The translations under genes were made by a program, and so were the position numbers. Below the pieces are notes generated by a model. It saw only the letters and a list, made by a program, of their open reading frames with translations, did not search any database and was not told the origin of the DNA. 32,313 nucleotides of DNA from assembly GCA_024811115.1 (NCBI GenBank), contig JAKOGH010000360.1, positions 1-32,313 of the forward strand, given 5' to 3'. This DNA comes from Terana coerulea. Taxonomy: Eukaryota > Basidiomycota > Agaricomycetes > Polyporales > Phanerochaetaceae. This document shows positions 12,000-21,439 of the stretch, piece after piece. Position 1 is the stretch's first letter; each line of letters opens with the position of its first letter.

Positions 12000-12236
12000 T
12001 GAAAACGGGGTATCTAACAGGTTGGGAGGTGAGTCGAACGGCGGGTCTTCCTCCATTCGAGTCAAGTCATTCGCAGTGACACGAGGGGCTGCATATGCAT
12101 AGTTGTAAGAACGGTAAGAACAGGCGCATATAACGAGCAATACTCACACAAAAGTCCCCACACGATCTCGAGCTCATCAAACTGCCAGTGCCGTTTGTAC
12201 GAGCGAAAACCTGCTCGGCGGCCCAGTCCCAATTAG
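12000..12236 (-). pseudogene. Lignin peroxidase relic A1 (middle fragment)
   Basis: The minus strand reads VFARTNGTG, then (other frame) FDELEIVWGLL, an intron at the conserved place, and TANDLTRMEEDPPFDSPP. These parts match [20 protein letters not shown] and [18 protein letters not shown] of the intact gene. The fragment ends abruptly and is followed downstream by relic B1, which starts again at an earlier point of the protein. The two relics therefore come from a tandem array or a scrambled duplication, not one gene. Confidence 0.78.
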
Positions 12237-12249
12237 CGATTTGGCATAG

Positions 12250-12420
12250 GATTCCACTTGAAGACCGAGATATCGCAGAGTTTTTCAAGGCACTTGGGCC
12301 AGATGAATGACCCCGTATGTATCACGCTCTTGCCCGTGTACTGTATGTGGTACTCGTCAAGATATCTTCGTACAAACGGCAAGTCCGAGCTGACACAGCA
12401 AGATGGCTTAAACGCGGCTC
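12250..12420 (-). pseudogene. Relic of an unrecognised gene, copy 1
   Basis: The minus strand encodes LPFVRRYLDEYHIQYTGKS and then GSFIWPKCLEKLCDISVFKW. The same sequence occurs with substitutions at about 21440-21600 (GSFIWLDCFEELCNISGLQ). Shared reading frame across diverged copies suggests a former coding exon. I do not recognise the family. It directly abuts peroxidase relic A1. Confidence 0.5.
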
Positions 12421-13379
12421 GTGCGTGCCTCGTACACCACGGTGGAGTTCTTCAAAGCAGCCACGTCTGGGTCCTTCCTAGTGTAGCCGGGCCTCTGAGC
12501 GCGATATATCACCCCAAGGCTCGCTGCAGCCCCTGTAGCACCAGGCAACGAAATAATTACAGAGTCTATTGTATTGCACGCTCTGAAGCGGCCGGAGGCG
12601 TCCTTGCTCGTCCCACGCAGCTCGTGTTGGATGTCGAGCACTGTCTTCTAACTCGTCCTGGCTCCGTGCGGGTGTGTCGAATAAGCGGCGCCCCGAAGCG
12701 AAGACACCCTGGCCGTAAGCGTGTAGCAGCATTCCAATATGAGAGGACTAGCAATTCTGAAGCGATAATAGGTGGTAGAAGGAGAGATGTGGTGGTGGTA
12801 CGCGGCAAGAGAGAACGGGCGCTCGAGCGACCCATCCACTCCCGCTAGTAAGCGTAGGTTTTCAGACTCCAAATTCCTTACTGTAATTACGATGTAACCA
12901 AAGCGAGCGCACGCAAGGCTTGTTCGCCGCAGAGAATGTCAATAAAACGGAGATAAATATGTCATGAATGCGGAATTACAATAACTTAAGCACAGGTTAG
13001 TTTCATTCTCAGGGCCGGAAACCTGAGAAGTACTTATCCTGACGACCGCGAAAAGGTCTGTGCCAGGACGACCAGATGTCGCCCTTCCGTCAGGAATACA
13101 TTCGCTCAGTCAACATGCTCAGCCCGCCTACTTGTCTACACTATCCACTCCCAATGCCCAAGCTATTGAAACCCAGTCGATTAATTGAGGCCCGTCTCCG
13201 GGTGTCGAGGATTGTCCGTGCGCGTGAATCAAGACCAGGAGGTCTTGACCCAGACCCGGGACGGTGCCCGAGTCTTGAGAAGGTAGGTGCGACCCCGCGC
13301 CCGAAGGCAACCTTCCCTTGCCGTACAGCAAATGTTGCTCGTACTCTGAGACGGTGCGAGCATACACTCGACACTTGTC

Positions 13380-13960
13380 TGTTGATGTGGGTACAGAGCC
13401 CAACATCCTGGAGAAGCTGGACGTTGTCCCGGTCACGATTACTCGGACCACCTCTCCTTGTCGCAGAGCGGACTAAGTCCATGCTCCCGGTGACGGTGCG
13501 GGCTCGCGCCCTAAGTCCACCTTTTGAAGTGAGCATGAAGCTCAAATCACGGCAGGGTCATAATTATCCTTGTCGTAGTGACTCGGACGACCCCTCCTTG
13601 CCAGGGAGGTGAAAAGCTTCACCTCCCCGAGAGGCAGAGCGTGCCACCGGCGCAAACCACGACACCTGCTCTGGATGGGGAACAAACCTAACACCGTCGA
13701 TGCTAGGCAGTTCCCCGAGACAGGGCGGGCTACAAGCGCAGGGCTCAACAGCTGCTTTTGAAGTGGGAACTGAGCCCAACATCCTGAAGAGGCCGGAAAT
13801 CTCCCGGACGCTCTTCTTGTCAAAGGGGTGAACATTTTCAGCCCTCTGGGAGGCAGCTCGAGCCACGAGTGCGGGCTCAGAGCTGCCTTTTGAAGTGGGT
13901 ACTGAGCCCAACATCCTGAAGGGGCTGGAAAGTTTCCCAGACACCCTTCTTGTCGAGACC
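13380..13960. repeat. Internal degenerate tandem repeats in copy 1
   Basis: A block containing GAGCCCAACATCCTG recurs near 13395, 13775 and 13905, each preceded by a variant of TTTGAAGTGGG. On the minus strand two of the blocks read FRMLGSVPTSK in an open frame of 139 codons (13983-13564). Spacing is irregular, about 130 to 380 nt. It is unclear whether the peptide is real, because the second copy breaks the frame. Confidence 0.65.
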
Positions 13961-14174
13961 TTGGGTCCGGCCAGCGAACCCAAGGTCTCGCAGGTGGAGC
14001 AAGACTAGGCTTGACTCCAGCCTGGCAGCGAGGTCGGCCTGGGAGGAAAGTGAGTAAAGAAAACTAGAGGGGCAGATGAAATGTGCGCACGACGAGCTTA
14101 GGTTCCCGTGTTGGGAAGAGTGGATGGGGGATGAAACGAGGAGAGGATGAGGAAGTAAGGTCGAGGTGGGCGGG

Positions 14175-14260
14175 TTTTTATACCTCAGGAGGCTGACGAG
14201 TCACGCGTGAGGCTGTTTAGTTGCAGTCAACGGTCTCGATCGCGACGCGTCGACGCGTCG
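14175..14260 (-). promoter_or_regulatory. Promoter-like module: TATA box plus three ACGCGT boxes
   Basis: On the minus strand TATAAAAA (14182-14175) lies just downstream of three ACGCGT hexamers (14203-14208, 14245-14250, 14253-14258). The last two sit inside a perfect 18-nt palindrome (14243-14260). ACGCGT is the MluI cell-cycle box bound by MBF (Mbp1/Swi6) in fungi. The layout implies minus-strand transcription into the internal repeats. A matching module exists in copy 2. Confidence 0.5.
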
Positions 14261-14699
14261 GCAGGCAGGTAGAAAGCGCCCATACCCGGCGGTTTCCGGT
14301 TGCTTCGACGTGGTGGCGTTTCCAAATCTGGTCACTTTGCGTTCTGGCGCTTTCTCATGCACACTTCCACTCCGTGTTTGCGCGGTTTTCTCACTCCAGA
14401 TTTACTGAAGAAGTCGCCAGTAGGCGGCGACTGCGTTGTCGTGCATGCCGAGGGAAATGCTTAGCTTCACCGTCGTGGTATGTCTGAGCTGGGAAGCAGA
14501 AAGGAGCACAGCTTCCGGGCCATCAAGTACTAGTACGTTTCAAGCCACTCCAAGTCCAGTGCCACTCCGTACGAAGGCTGATGATTGATTTCCTAGCATA
14601 TAAACTTGTCGTGCGACGGATTCGAACTTGAGTTATCTAAGTCCCAACCACGTGGATCAATTCGAACCAATCCTGGAGGACGACGTCATGCCTGTCACA

Positions 14700-15010
14700 G
14701 ACAAGTCTCTTTCGCCTCTCTCATCGAGCGCCGACCGCGACCGTCTCTGTTCGTTCGCAGGCCCACCTTTCCTCTCCCCGCCACTCACTCTGCGATCCCG
14801 TCTTCATTATTTTCACCCAACGACTTTCTTGGACATCTCACCTTGCGTCTTCAAGCCACCACTCCCACTGCGAGCCCGCCTTCATTATTTTCGTCCACTG
14901 GAAGTCTCTTTTCTAGACATTCCGCCTTGCCTCCTTCCGCCACTGCTACCGCCACCTCACCTTCATTCTTTCCACTCAACTCCTTTCCTTTTCCCCCAGG
15001 CCTCTGCGCC
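14700..15010 (+). promoter_or_regulatory. Pyrimidine-rich leader with imperfect tandem repeats
   Basis: The + strand is strongly C/T-rich upstream of BTB-2. It contains two imperfect units of about 90 nt, each with CTTCATTATTTTC (near 14800 and 14880), and a partial third (CCTTCATTCTTTCC). CT-rich tracts are common in basidiomycete promoters just before transcription starts. Two overlapping 152-codon open frames here are probably by-products of the low complexity. Confidence 0.5.
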
Positions 15011-15169
15011 TCTACTCCCCACGCGCGTGGCGTTAGTTTTACCGCTCAACGTTGGATTCAATAACAAGGTGGGTCGCACATTCTGAACTACGACCACCTC
15101 TCATTCTCACACACCTCAAAATGGCAGCGCTACCCTTAGGCGATACAGAGACAATTCCCGCTTTCCGCC

Positions 15170-16542
15170 ATGACTCGCTCGAGCCCTTCTGCCATGAAGA
15201 GGATGAGAACTGTTACGGTGACGGAAGAAGGTGCCTCGTCCTTTACCGGAACGAACGCTGGGACGTCGGCCCCGCCCAAGTTACCATGCTTCAAGAAGAA
15301 AGTTCAAGTACATTCTCCGAATGACGCAATACTACGCGCTGCAGGGAAGGGCCATCTTTTCTACGTGCATAGAGCCACGTTGAAGGCAGCCTCTCCGTTC
15401 TTTGCACAGCTATTCTCCCGCCCGGATGAAGTAACCACGCCGCAACGCTCCAAGAAGCGCAAGGTGACCGAGACGCAACCCTATCTGGACGACAGACCCC
15501 TCTACATTATCACTGAGCACGAGCTAGCCCTACGCGATGTTCTGACTCTTTCAGACGTCGCCGCCGCCCGTCCAGACATCCAGGATGTTGAACGGCTAAC
15601 CCGCCTCTTACATGCACTTGATACGTTCGCCATGAATGGAGCCATCCGCACTGCAGTTGCCCACTACGCCCATCTGCTCGACTCTGATCCTGTCGAGCTG
15701 TACAAGCAGGCGTTTGAGACGAAGTGCAGGCCTATGGCGGAGCTGGCGGCAGTACAGATGGCCAAAGATCCTGCACTCTCCGACAGCGAGCTCGAGCGTC
15801 GCGGGCTCTCGCGTTACAAAATCCGGTGTTTGCGCACGTGGCGGGCGAACGCCGTCAACGCGGCTCGAGGGATTGTGTCTAGACGAGAGGCGGACGGGGT
15901 CTGGAACATCGTTGGGGTCCGGCTCGGCTTTGTGGAAGAGGCGGCGATATTCTCTTGCCCTACGTACCTCGGCGGCGCAGAATCCGACCGACCTCCGGTG
16001 CAGGTCCAAGTGCAGTCTGGTGAGATCTACAATACCGCCCGTTGGCTCGGCAAATTCTTCCAGCGAGTGGTGGAGCGCATTGGTGACCGACCTCTGGGCG
16101 ACTTGGAGGCGGTGGTGGGCCCTTTCATACATGAAAGCCGGGTCACTCTCTGCTGCAAGTCGTGCACGGCCCCGCATGAGCTCATGAACCTCTGCCGTTT
16201 CCTCCAGCGGGCACTCCAACGCGCAGTCACAGAGGTAAGCTATACGATCTTCTCGCTAGCTCGCCCTGTGTTGAATCTTGATCCCCCTAGACCCCTTTCA
16301 TGTTCCTTTCCCTATCGAGCAGGACACTGTGAGCAAGTTCCGTGAGGTATGTGAAGTGATTCGTATGCCTGTCGTGATTGTGGCTGACTTGACGTCGTTA
16401 TATGCAGGTAACATTCAGCTACACCCTTCCGGAGTTTGAAGTACGCACACCACCTAAACGCCAGGTTCCTCAGCCGGTCTGGGCAACCGGACACTACAGT
16501 TCTCCCGTCTATCCTTCACGCTGCACCTTTTCCTCTCCTTAA
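15170..16542 (+). CDS. BTB/POZ domain protein 2
   Basis: Three exons (15170-16234, 16323-16346, 16408-16542) join in frame to 407 aa. A Ser/Thr- and basic-rich lead of about 45 residues is followed by a BTB-like segment (AILRAAGKGHLFYVHRATLK, ASPFFAQLFSRPDE). A KKRKV-like basic cluster (RSKKRKV) sits in the loop and could serve as a nuclear localisation signal. The rest is the helical BTB-associated region (RLTRLLHALDTFAMNGAIR; SDPVELYKQAF). Near the C-terminus CCKSC matches the Cys pair of the other two BTB proteins here. It is read from the opposite strand to its neighbours and lies between the two duplicated segments. Its function is probably adaptor-like and its partners are unknown. The chosen start is the first ATG of the open frame. 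The CT-rich leader ends shortly before it. Confidence 0.78.
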
Positions 16543-17283
16543 ACTTTCCCTCTACTTTCTCGTTTACTCCCCTCGTTTTGTTGTTACTGCGGCCGCCATT
16601 CTTTGACGTGTAGTTTTAGATCTGTACCAGCACCCTCAAGTCTGATTATCGCGTATTTTTAGCCGGACGTGTCGACTCATATGTATCTACGGCATCCTAG
16701 GATCATGTCGCAACTCGCAATAATTTGAGCATGCTACATGCTGTTTGCAGTCGTCGGTACAATGGATTCGACTGACCCTACAACCACCCTTCACCGGTCC
16801 ACAATACTGCTGTCCTCCTTTCATGGGATGCTTATCGCGAGTCGTTCGACTGGATTTTATGCCACAATTAAAATCATTCGATTATTAGACGTGCCGGCCA
16901 AGGCACCGCATCACTCATGGGCTACCGAAACGTAGAACAAGAGATACAGAAACTGGACAACATGCGATTGATTGAGGGAACAGGCAACGTGATTATAGAG
17001 ACGAAATAACAGAGTGGATAGTGATAAGAATAAGGAAAGACGCGAATGGAGAAACATGAAGGGCTGCAAATGATGGATAAAAATGCGATGCGAGCGAACG
17101 ATAAAGAAGGCGAGGATAACGAGTTGAGTCGCTTCAAGTGTGTCATGTTGGACGTCCATGACTTGTCATGGCGTATGAAAGTTGGCTAAGCAAAATGGTT
17201 AGCTGGAAAGCCTAGGTCGCATGGAAACGGCAATGCTTACGCTTGCGTGTTTACAGTGGGCTGTGCTTGATCTCTACCACAAA
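16543..17283. other. Convergent intergenic region, BTB-2 / BTB-3
   Basis: There are no recognisable genes between the two convergent BTB genes. The region is A/T-richer than its surroundings and holds open frames of 60-80 codons without family resemblance. It presumably contains both 3' ends. Confidence 0.45.
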
Positions 17284-18590
17284 TCACTCGTCGGGAACAA
17301 CCCAGTCGAATTTCAACTGTAGTCTGGGGGTCAGCTATGTAATGCCGTCTGGCAAAGAACAAAACTCACAGCTTTCACCACCTCCCTAATCTCTGTGTCC
17401 AGGTCGGCGTTGAATTTGGCGAGATTGTCGGTGACCGTTCCGCTCGCGTCGCATAGGGTGCACCTGTCTTCAACTTCCCTGATATACTGGCTTAATAATT
17501 GGTGCCAATCGGTGTAGGGGCGTCGCTTCACCGCCTCGCGGGCTCGAGAAAGATAGGCTAGCCACCAGCCGGCGACGGGAACGACTTGTCCTCCAGCAAC
17601 GACCACCGACCCCGTTTTGGAGCACTCAGAGCACCGGAACCAAATCCATTTCTGCGTATCCGACTTCGAAAGCCAGTTGATCTTGACCACGCCGCCGTAA
17701 TCATCCCCAGCACTTCGCGCCGCAGCAGCATCGACCTGGTCTCGCCAGTTACAAAGGCGGTTATAATGTTCAAGACTCAGAGATAGCTTGTTCTCCTCTG
17801 TTGACTTGCCGTACATGTTGACGAGGTTGTTACGGTTGAACGGCCGACAGAGTGCAACTCGAGCAGCAACCTCGGCGCAGTCCGGCCATCCGTAATAGCA
17901 GTTTTCAACAAACTTGGCGTCCGCTTCATGATCCTTGAAGAAATGGGTATATTCTTCTGCTACAGCCCCAGCAATCGATCGCAAATCCAGTGGGCGCAGC
18001 GCATCCAGCGTCTTTCGTATATGAGCTATCGAGGCGAGAGGGGGAAGCGGGAAGAGGTGTGCCACGCGGAAGATAGGATCGAGGTATTTGCTATGACAGT
18101 CGACAAGGAAAATTCTGAGTCCAGAGGTGTTGCCTTTGTAGCCTTGTTTCTGCATGCCCTTGAACTGAGGGCCAGGTCGCCTGTTGTCCGCGAAGAGCGC
18201 TTTGAAGTATTCAGAACTAGACGAGAGGGAGTGGCGGCTGACATGGAACCAGAGAAAATCGGAGCTTTCGATAATAACATCGGCACCGTCAAGGGTGTCG
18301 AATGGAGGGCTTGCATACTGCTGCGTGGTTGGCTTTGCCTGGGCTGCTATGTTCGACTTTGCCTGGGCTCCTGTGTTCGATTTTGCCTGAGCTCTTGTGT
18401 TCGACTTTGCCCGGGCTCCTGTGTTCGATTGTGCCTGAGCTCTTGTGTTCGACTTTGCCCAGGCTCCTGTGTTCGACATTCCAGCAAATGTATGACTGTT
18501 ACCAGAGGATGTGGAGGATGTGAGGCGACACCAAGAAGCCAAGAGGAGACACGGGCAGGCGACGAGGTGAAGTTGCATGCCGCTCGCCAC
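17284..18590 (-). CDS. BTB/POZ domain protein 3 with N-terminal octapeptide repeats
   Basis: A long exon (18590-17370), a 53-nt GT-AG intron (17369-17317) and a last exon (17316-17284, LKFDWVVPDE, stop) make about 417 aa. Residues 39-86 are six octapeptide repeats of the SNTGAQAK type. The BTB domain follows (residues about 95-170: PPFDTLDGADVIIESSDFLW, SRHSLSSSSEYFKALF). A helical region with WPDCAEVAARVALCRPF comes next, then a C-terminal part with FRCSEC and RCTLC Cys pairs that could bind zinc. It aligns along its C-terminal half with BTB-1. The first 37 residues are hydrophobic and may be an over-extension, since a Met at residue 38 (18479) directly before the repeats is an alternative start. 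The gene is intact. The protein is probably an adaptor. Confidence 0.8.
18333..18476 (-). repeat. Six 24-nt tandem repeats inside BTB-3
   Basis: Six in-frame copies of a 24-nt unit encode SNTGAWAK, SNTRAQAQ, SNTGARAK, SNTRAQAK, SNTGAQAK and SNIAAQAK. Copies alternate between Gly and Arg at position 4, as if a 48-nt unit had itself been duplicated. Such coding minisatellites change length easily. Confidence 0.9.
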
Positions 18591-18929
18591 TCGCTAGCTT
18601 TGTTGTGCAATGATCCGCCACCATCGCCAAACAAAACAACATGGCCCACTAGAGAAATCGTAAGGGGGCCCCTGGCAGCGCAGCACTATCCTAAGCCTTC
18701 AACAAACTCCTGGAAGATACGCACATCACTATCGTTGATATAACTACCTGGTCATGACCCTCGGTTCTCAGGCATATGAATGCGTCAACACGATGGAAGT
18801 ATCACAGTGACATTACGTGCATACTTACGGCCCATGGTATCTGGTAGTACCTGGTAGATAGACATCTCTCGACGAGTGCGTCCACTAACGAATGTGAAAG
18901 AACTCTTGCACACACGTCCAATCGAGCAC

Positions 18930-19445
18930 CCGGGAAAAGTATGCTTCACGAGAAGTCTTTTAACCGGAAGTGACGCAGGACGAAAGTGCTGTAGTTTGAG
19001 CGCTGGGACAACCTCATAGCAATTAGCCATAGCGTTTGGGTTGTGGCAGAGCTCCGTCAGCGCCGTCAGGATGAACTGAAGTCACTCGGGATGGCGCAAG
19101 AATAGAGCTAGGCGGCTGGCTTTTCCGTATCCACGTTGTTCGCAACCGCATGATGGGGTGGCTCTGTGCGGAGTGCCATAACAAAGAGCGAATATAGCCA
19201 GGGAAACTTACACAGAAAGCATTCAGACGATCCCAAACTTGTCTGACTATCCGGCGATGTTTGTGCCAGTAACACTCTAGTTAATAGTGTAGAAAGGGTT
19301 TGAAGTCGACGCTATCGGGAGCGGCCAGAGCCGCGGTAGGATGTGCAGCGAGGGGCTGTAGTACTGAACTACCAGGGCATCAGGACAGTTGCTGACGGCG
19401 ACGACACCCGCAAGCGTGGTAAAGTCACGGACATGACGAGGTCGG
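18930..19445 (-). pseudogene. Lignin peroxidase relic B2
   Basis: The minus strand shows TLAGVVAVSNCPDALVVQYY (about 19370-19440) and DKFGIV-stop-MLSV near 19205-19240. The conserved intron, SHP, and LTALTELCHNPNA (about 19040-19080) follow, then PASLPV. The codon of the catalytic Trp is TGA (19225-19223). As in relic B1, the stretch between the proximal His region and the late helices is deleted. It therefore shares its scrambled structure with copy 1. Confidence 0.8.
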
Positions 19446-19675
19446 GAGATGAGTTGAACATCGGGCCTTCCTCCATCGGGTCAAAGTCGTTCGCAGTGAC
19501 ACGAGTGACTATCTATGCAGAGGTGTAAGAACGGTAAGAATAAGTGCATATAGCGAGCAACACTCACACAAGCAGCGTCCAGACGGCTGCGAGCTCCTCA
19601 AGCTGCCAATGCCGTTTGTACGAGCAAAATCTGGCCGACGGGGTCCCACTCAGCGCCACTCAGCGATTCCCTCAT
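19432..19675 (-). pseudogene. Lignin peroxidase relic A2 (middle fragment)
   Basis: It mirrors relic A1. The minus strand carries VGQILLVQT, then EELAAVWTLLV, the conserved intron, and VTANDFDPMEEGPMFNSSP. These match the DELE-Trp and ANDVDP-LPFDS regions of the intact peroxidase. It runs directly into relic B2, exactly as A1 runs into B1. Confidence 0.75.
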
Positions 19676-19940
19676 TAGCGACGACTTTGTTCGAGCATGG
19701 GTCTAGGGGGAATGACCGGCGTGCTGTAGTATTCCTGACTTATTATGAGTTTAAGATGTACATTGACAGTTGTGCCAACTGCTTCCATAATTAGGAATAG
19801 GGCATGATATTGGTGGTCACGGCCTCTCGACAGTAGCAGTTGAGCAGCAGATATCACAACAGCAATAGATGTAGCTGCAGAGTCAACCGCTGATACCGTG
19901 TACATAACATTGGAGTCATCTCTAGTGTGTCCACGCATAC

Positions 19941-21065
19941 TTACGCTAAACCACCCTCGGCGTGGCGCACGTGTGCCGGAGGGATGTCAACATAATCCTC
20001 GGCAACGTACCACGTAGCTAAATAAGACACATCATCAGATTTTCAGGAGGTACCAGAGTAGTAGCAACTCACCATCTCCCGTCGCTTCATCCTCTGCCTC
20101 CGTCATGCCATTGCCAAGCCAGAAGAAACGGTTTGAGGTGTTGTCGAGGCGCTCATGGTTGAAGTCTCCCCAGCGAGGAGTCTTCAGCGCCCAGAAATGG
20201 TGAAGAGATAATCCTGCATTTATGTTGAGCAGCTGCACGAGACTAATGGAGGCCAAAAACTTAGGACTAACCACACGTCCATTGGGACCGTTAGGCTTGT
20301 ACCATGATGGAACAGACTCAGTCGCATCGCTCTGCGTATGCCCGCTGTCAGACCGCATACAAACACACGACACGCGCATTACCCACCTTGGTGAAGTAAT
20401 CCTCCAAGTACCCGTCGAAGTCCTCGATGGCCTCCGGCTTGGGCTCGATGCTCTTCAGCCGCTCGCGCTGCAGCTTCTGTGCGGCCTTGACAGCGAGCTC
20501 GATCTGGTACTCCATCATGAGGATGATTGAGGTCGTGCCGACGACCGAGTTCGGGCCGTTGGAGAAGAACAGGTCCAGAAAGCCGTCCGCGCAAAGCGAG
20601 AGTTACGACGTCGGGTGCGGCGTCCACTGGTCCTTGAGGTCGCGCCTGCCGCGGCCCGTGGACGGAAACGGGAGGCGGTAGGATGTGTCGAAGCCTGTGG
20701 CGCAGATGATCACATACAGGTCGTAGTGCTTGCCGTCGGTAGTCTCAATACCAGTGGGCGTTACCTGCTTGATGTGCGAAGTGACCAGATCACACTATTC
20801 CATTTTTATTAACAATTTGCTTTTAGGACGACGGTAGAAGGACGTACATTGTCCTGGCACATAGTAGCAGTGAGGAAGCCCGGTGCTGGAGTCAAACGCA
20901 TAACGCAAACGCTGTAATTAGGTATCACTTGAACACGCGATGGCCTCTGTAATTACGCGCGCTGCGTGAGCTCAAGGTGGCTTGTTACTAACGAAGTTCG
21001 GCCAATTCGGGCTTCTTGGCCAGAACCTGAACCACATGGGCGCTCAGCTGGAATGCTGAGTCGCG
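19941..21065 (-). pseudogene. FAD-dependent monooxygenase (Baeyer-Villiger/FMO type), 5'-truncated
   Basis: C-terminal exons are readable at about 21056-21000, 20911-20848, 20794-20387, 20331-20272, 20213-20073 and 20017-19941. They encode VLAKKPELAE, RLTPAPGFLTATMCQDN, YDLYVIICATGFDTSYRLPF, LSLCADGFLDLFFSNGPNS, LKTPRWGDFNHERLDN and ATWYVAEDYVDIPP, then stop. The ATGFDTS and GPNS motifs are typical of fungal flavin-binding monooxygenases that oxidise ketones or hydrophobic substrates with NADPH. A TAA (20605-20603) stands where the family has Tyr before LSLCADG. The N-terminal Rossmann/FAD half (GxGxxG) is absent upstream. The fragment lies inside segment copy 2 and has no counterpart in copy 1. 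Confidence 0.85.
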
Positions 21066-21439
21066 TGTAAAGTGACTTTATGCATCGACTATAGTAAGGC
21101 GCTATCAGAAATGCCGTGATAACGTAACTTCACCTCCGAAGCTGTGGAACTCACATTTACATTCCGTTACTGTAGAGCATGCGGCGATATTATATTAAGC
21201 ACTCAGGGTCCGCCGAGGACTTGACTTCCTCTCCCGTGAACTTTCCTGTAAACGCTCTTAGTAGGGTTTGTAGAAGACGCAACGAAGCACGTACGGCTGT
21301 CAATGCCCTGCTCCGGTTGATCAGGGTGGGGTCCGAGATTTGTCTTGTACGCAGCCTCCTGAATCGGAGACGAGATCCACGCCTTGCCGTAGGCAAATTT
21401 GTACAAGTGCCCTACCTTCGGACCCAGTGCGCCAACGAT

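Larger units (their letters stand above)
12250..14330. repeat. Segmental duplication, copy 1 (right part)
   Basis: This segment is repeated in direct orientation at about 21430-24040. Between about 12800 and 13825 the match to 22424-23449 is nearly exact: a constant offset of 9,624 nt, no indel, and roughly 14 mismatches counted by eye. Outside that core the copies are clearly related but carry many substitutions and indels. No terminal inverted repeats or target-site duplications were seen at the core edges. Confidence 0.88.

Noticed and set aside
12648..12872. Small minus-strand peptide starting MESENLRLLAGVDG, also found at 22496
   Set aside because: The two copies share only the first part. 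The similarity follows from the DNA duplication, and frames diverge by indels, so coding is not supported.
12800..13825. Repeat core as an LTR of a retrotransposon
   Set aside because: No TG...CA ends, primer-binding site, polypurine tract or gag/pol sequence lies between the copies. The DNA between them is host-like genes and relics.
14606..15086. Two overlapping 152-codon + frames upstream of BTB-2
   Set aside because: They come from C/T-rich low-complexity DNA. Both frames are equally open, and neither shows a family motif.
15608..16219. Minus-strand open frame of 203 codons
   Set aside because: It is antisense to the well-supported BTB-2 coding exon and has no motif of its own.
17928..18743. 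Plus-strand open frame of 271 codons
   Set aside because: It lies antisense to BTB-3 and its Leu/Cys repeats are the complement of the octapeptide array.
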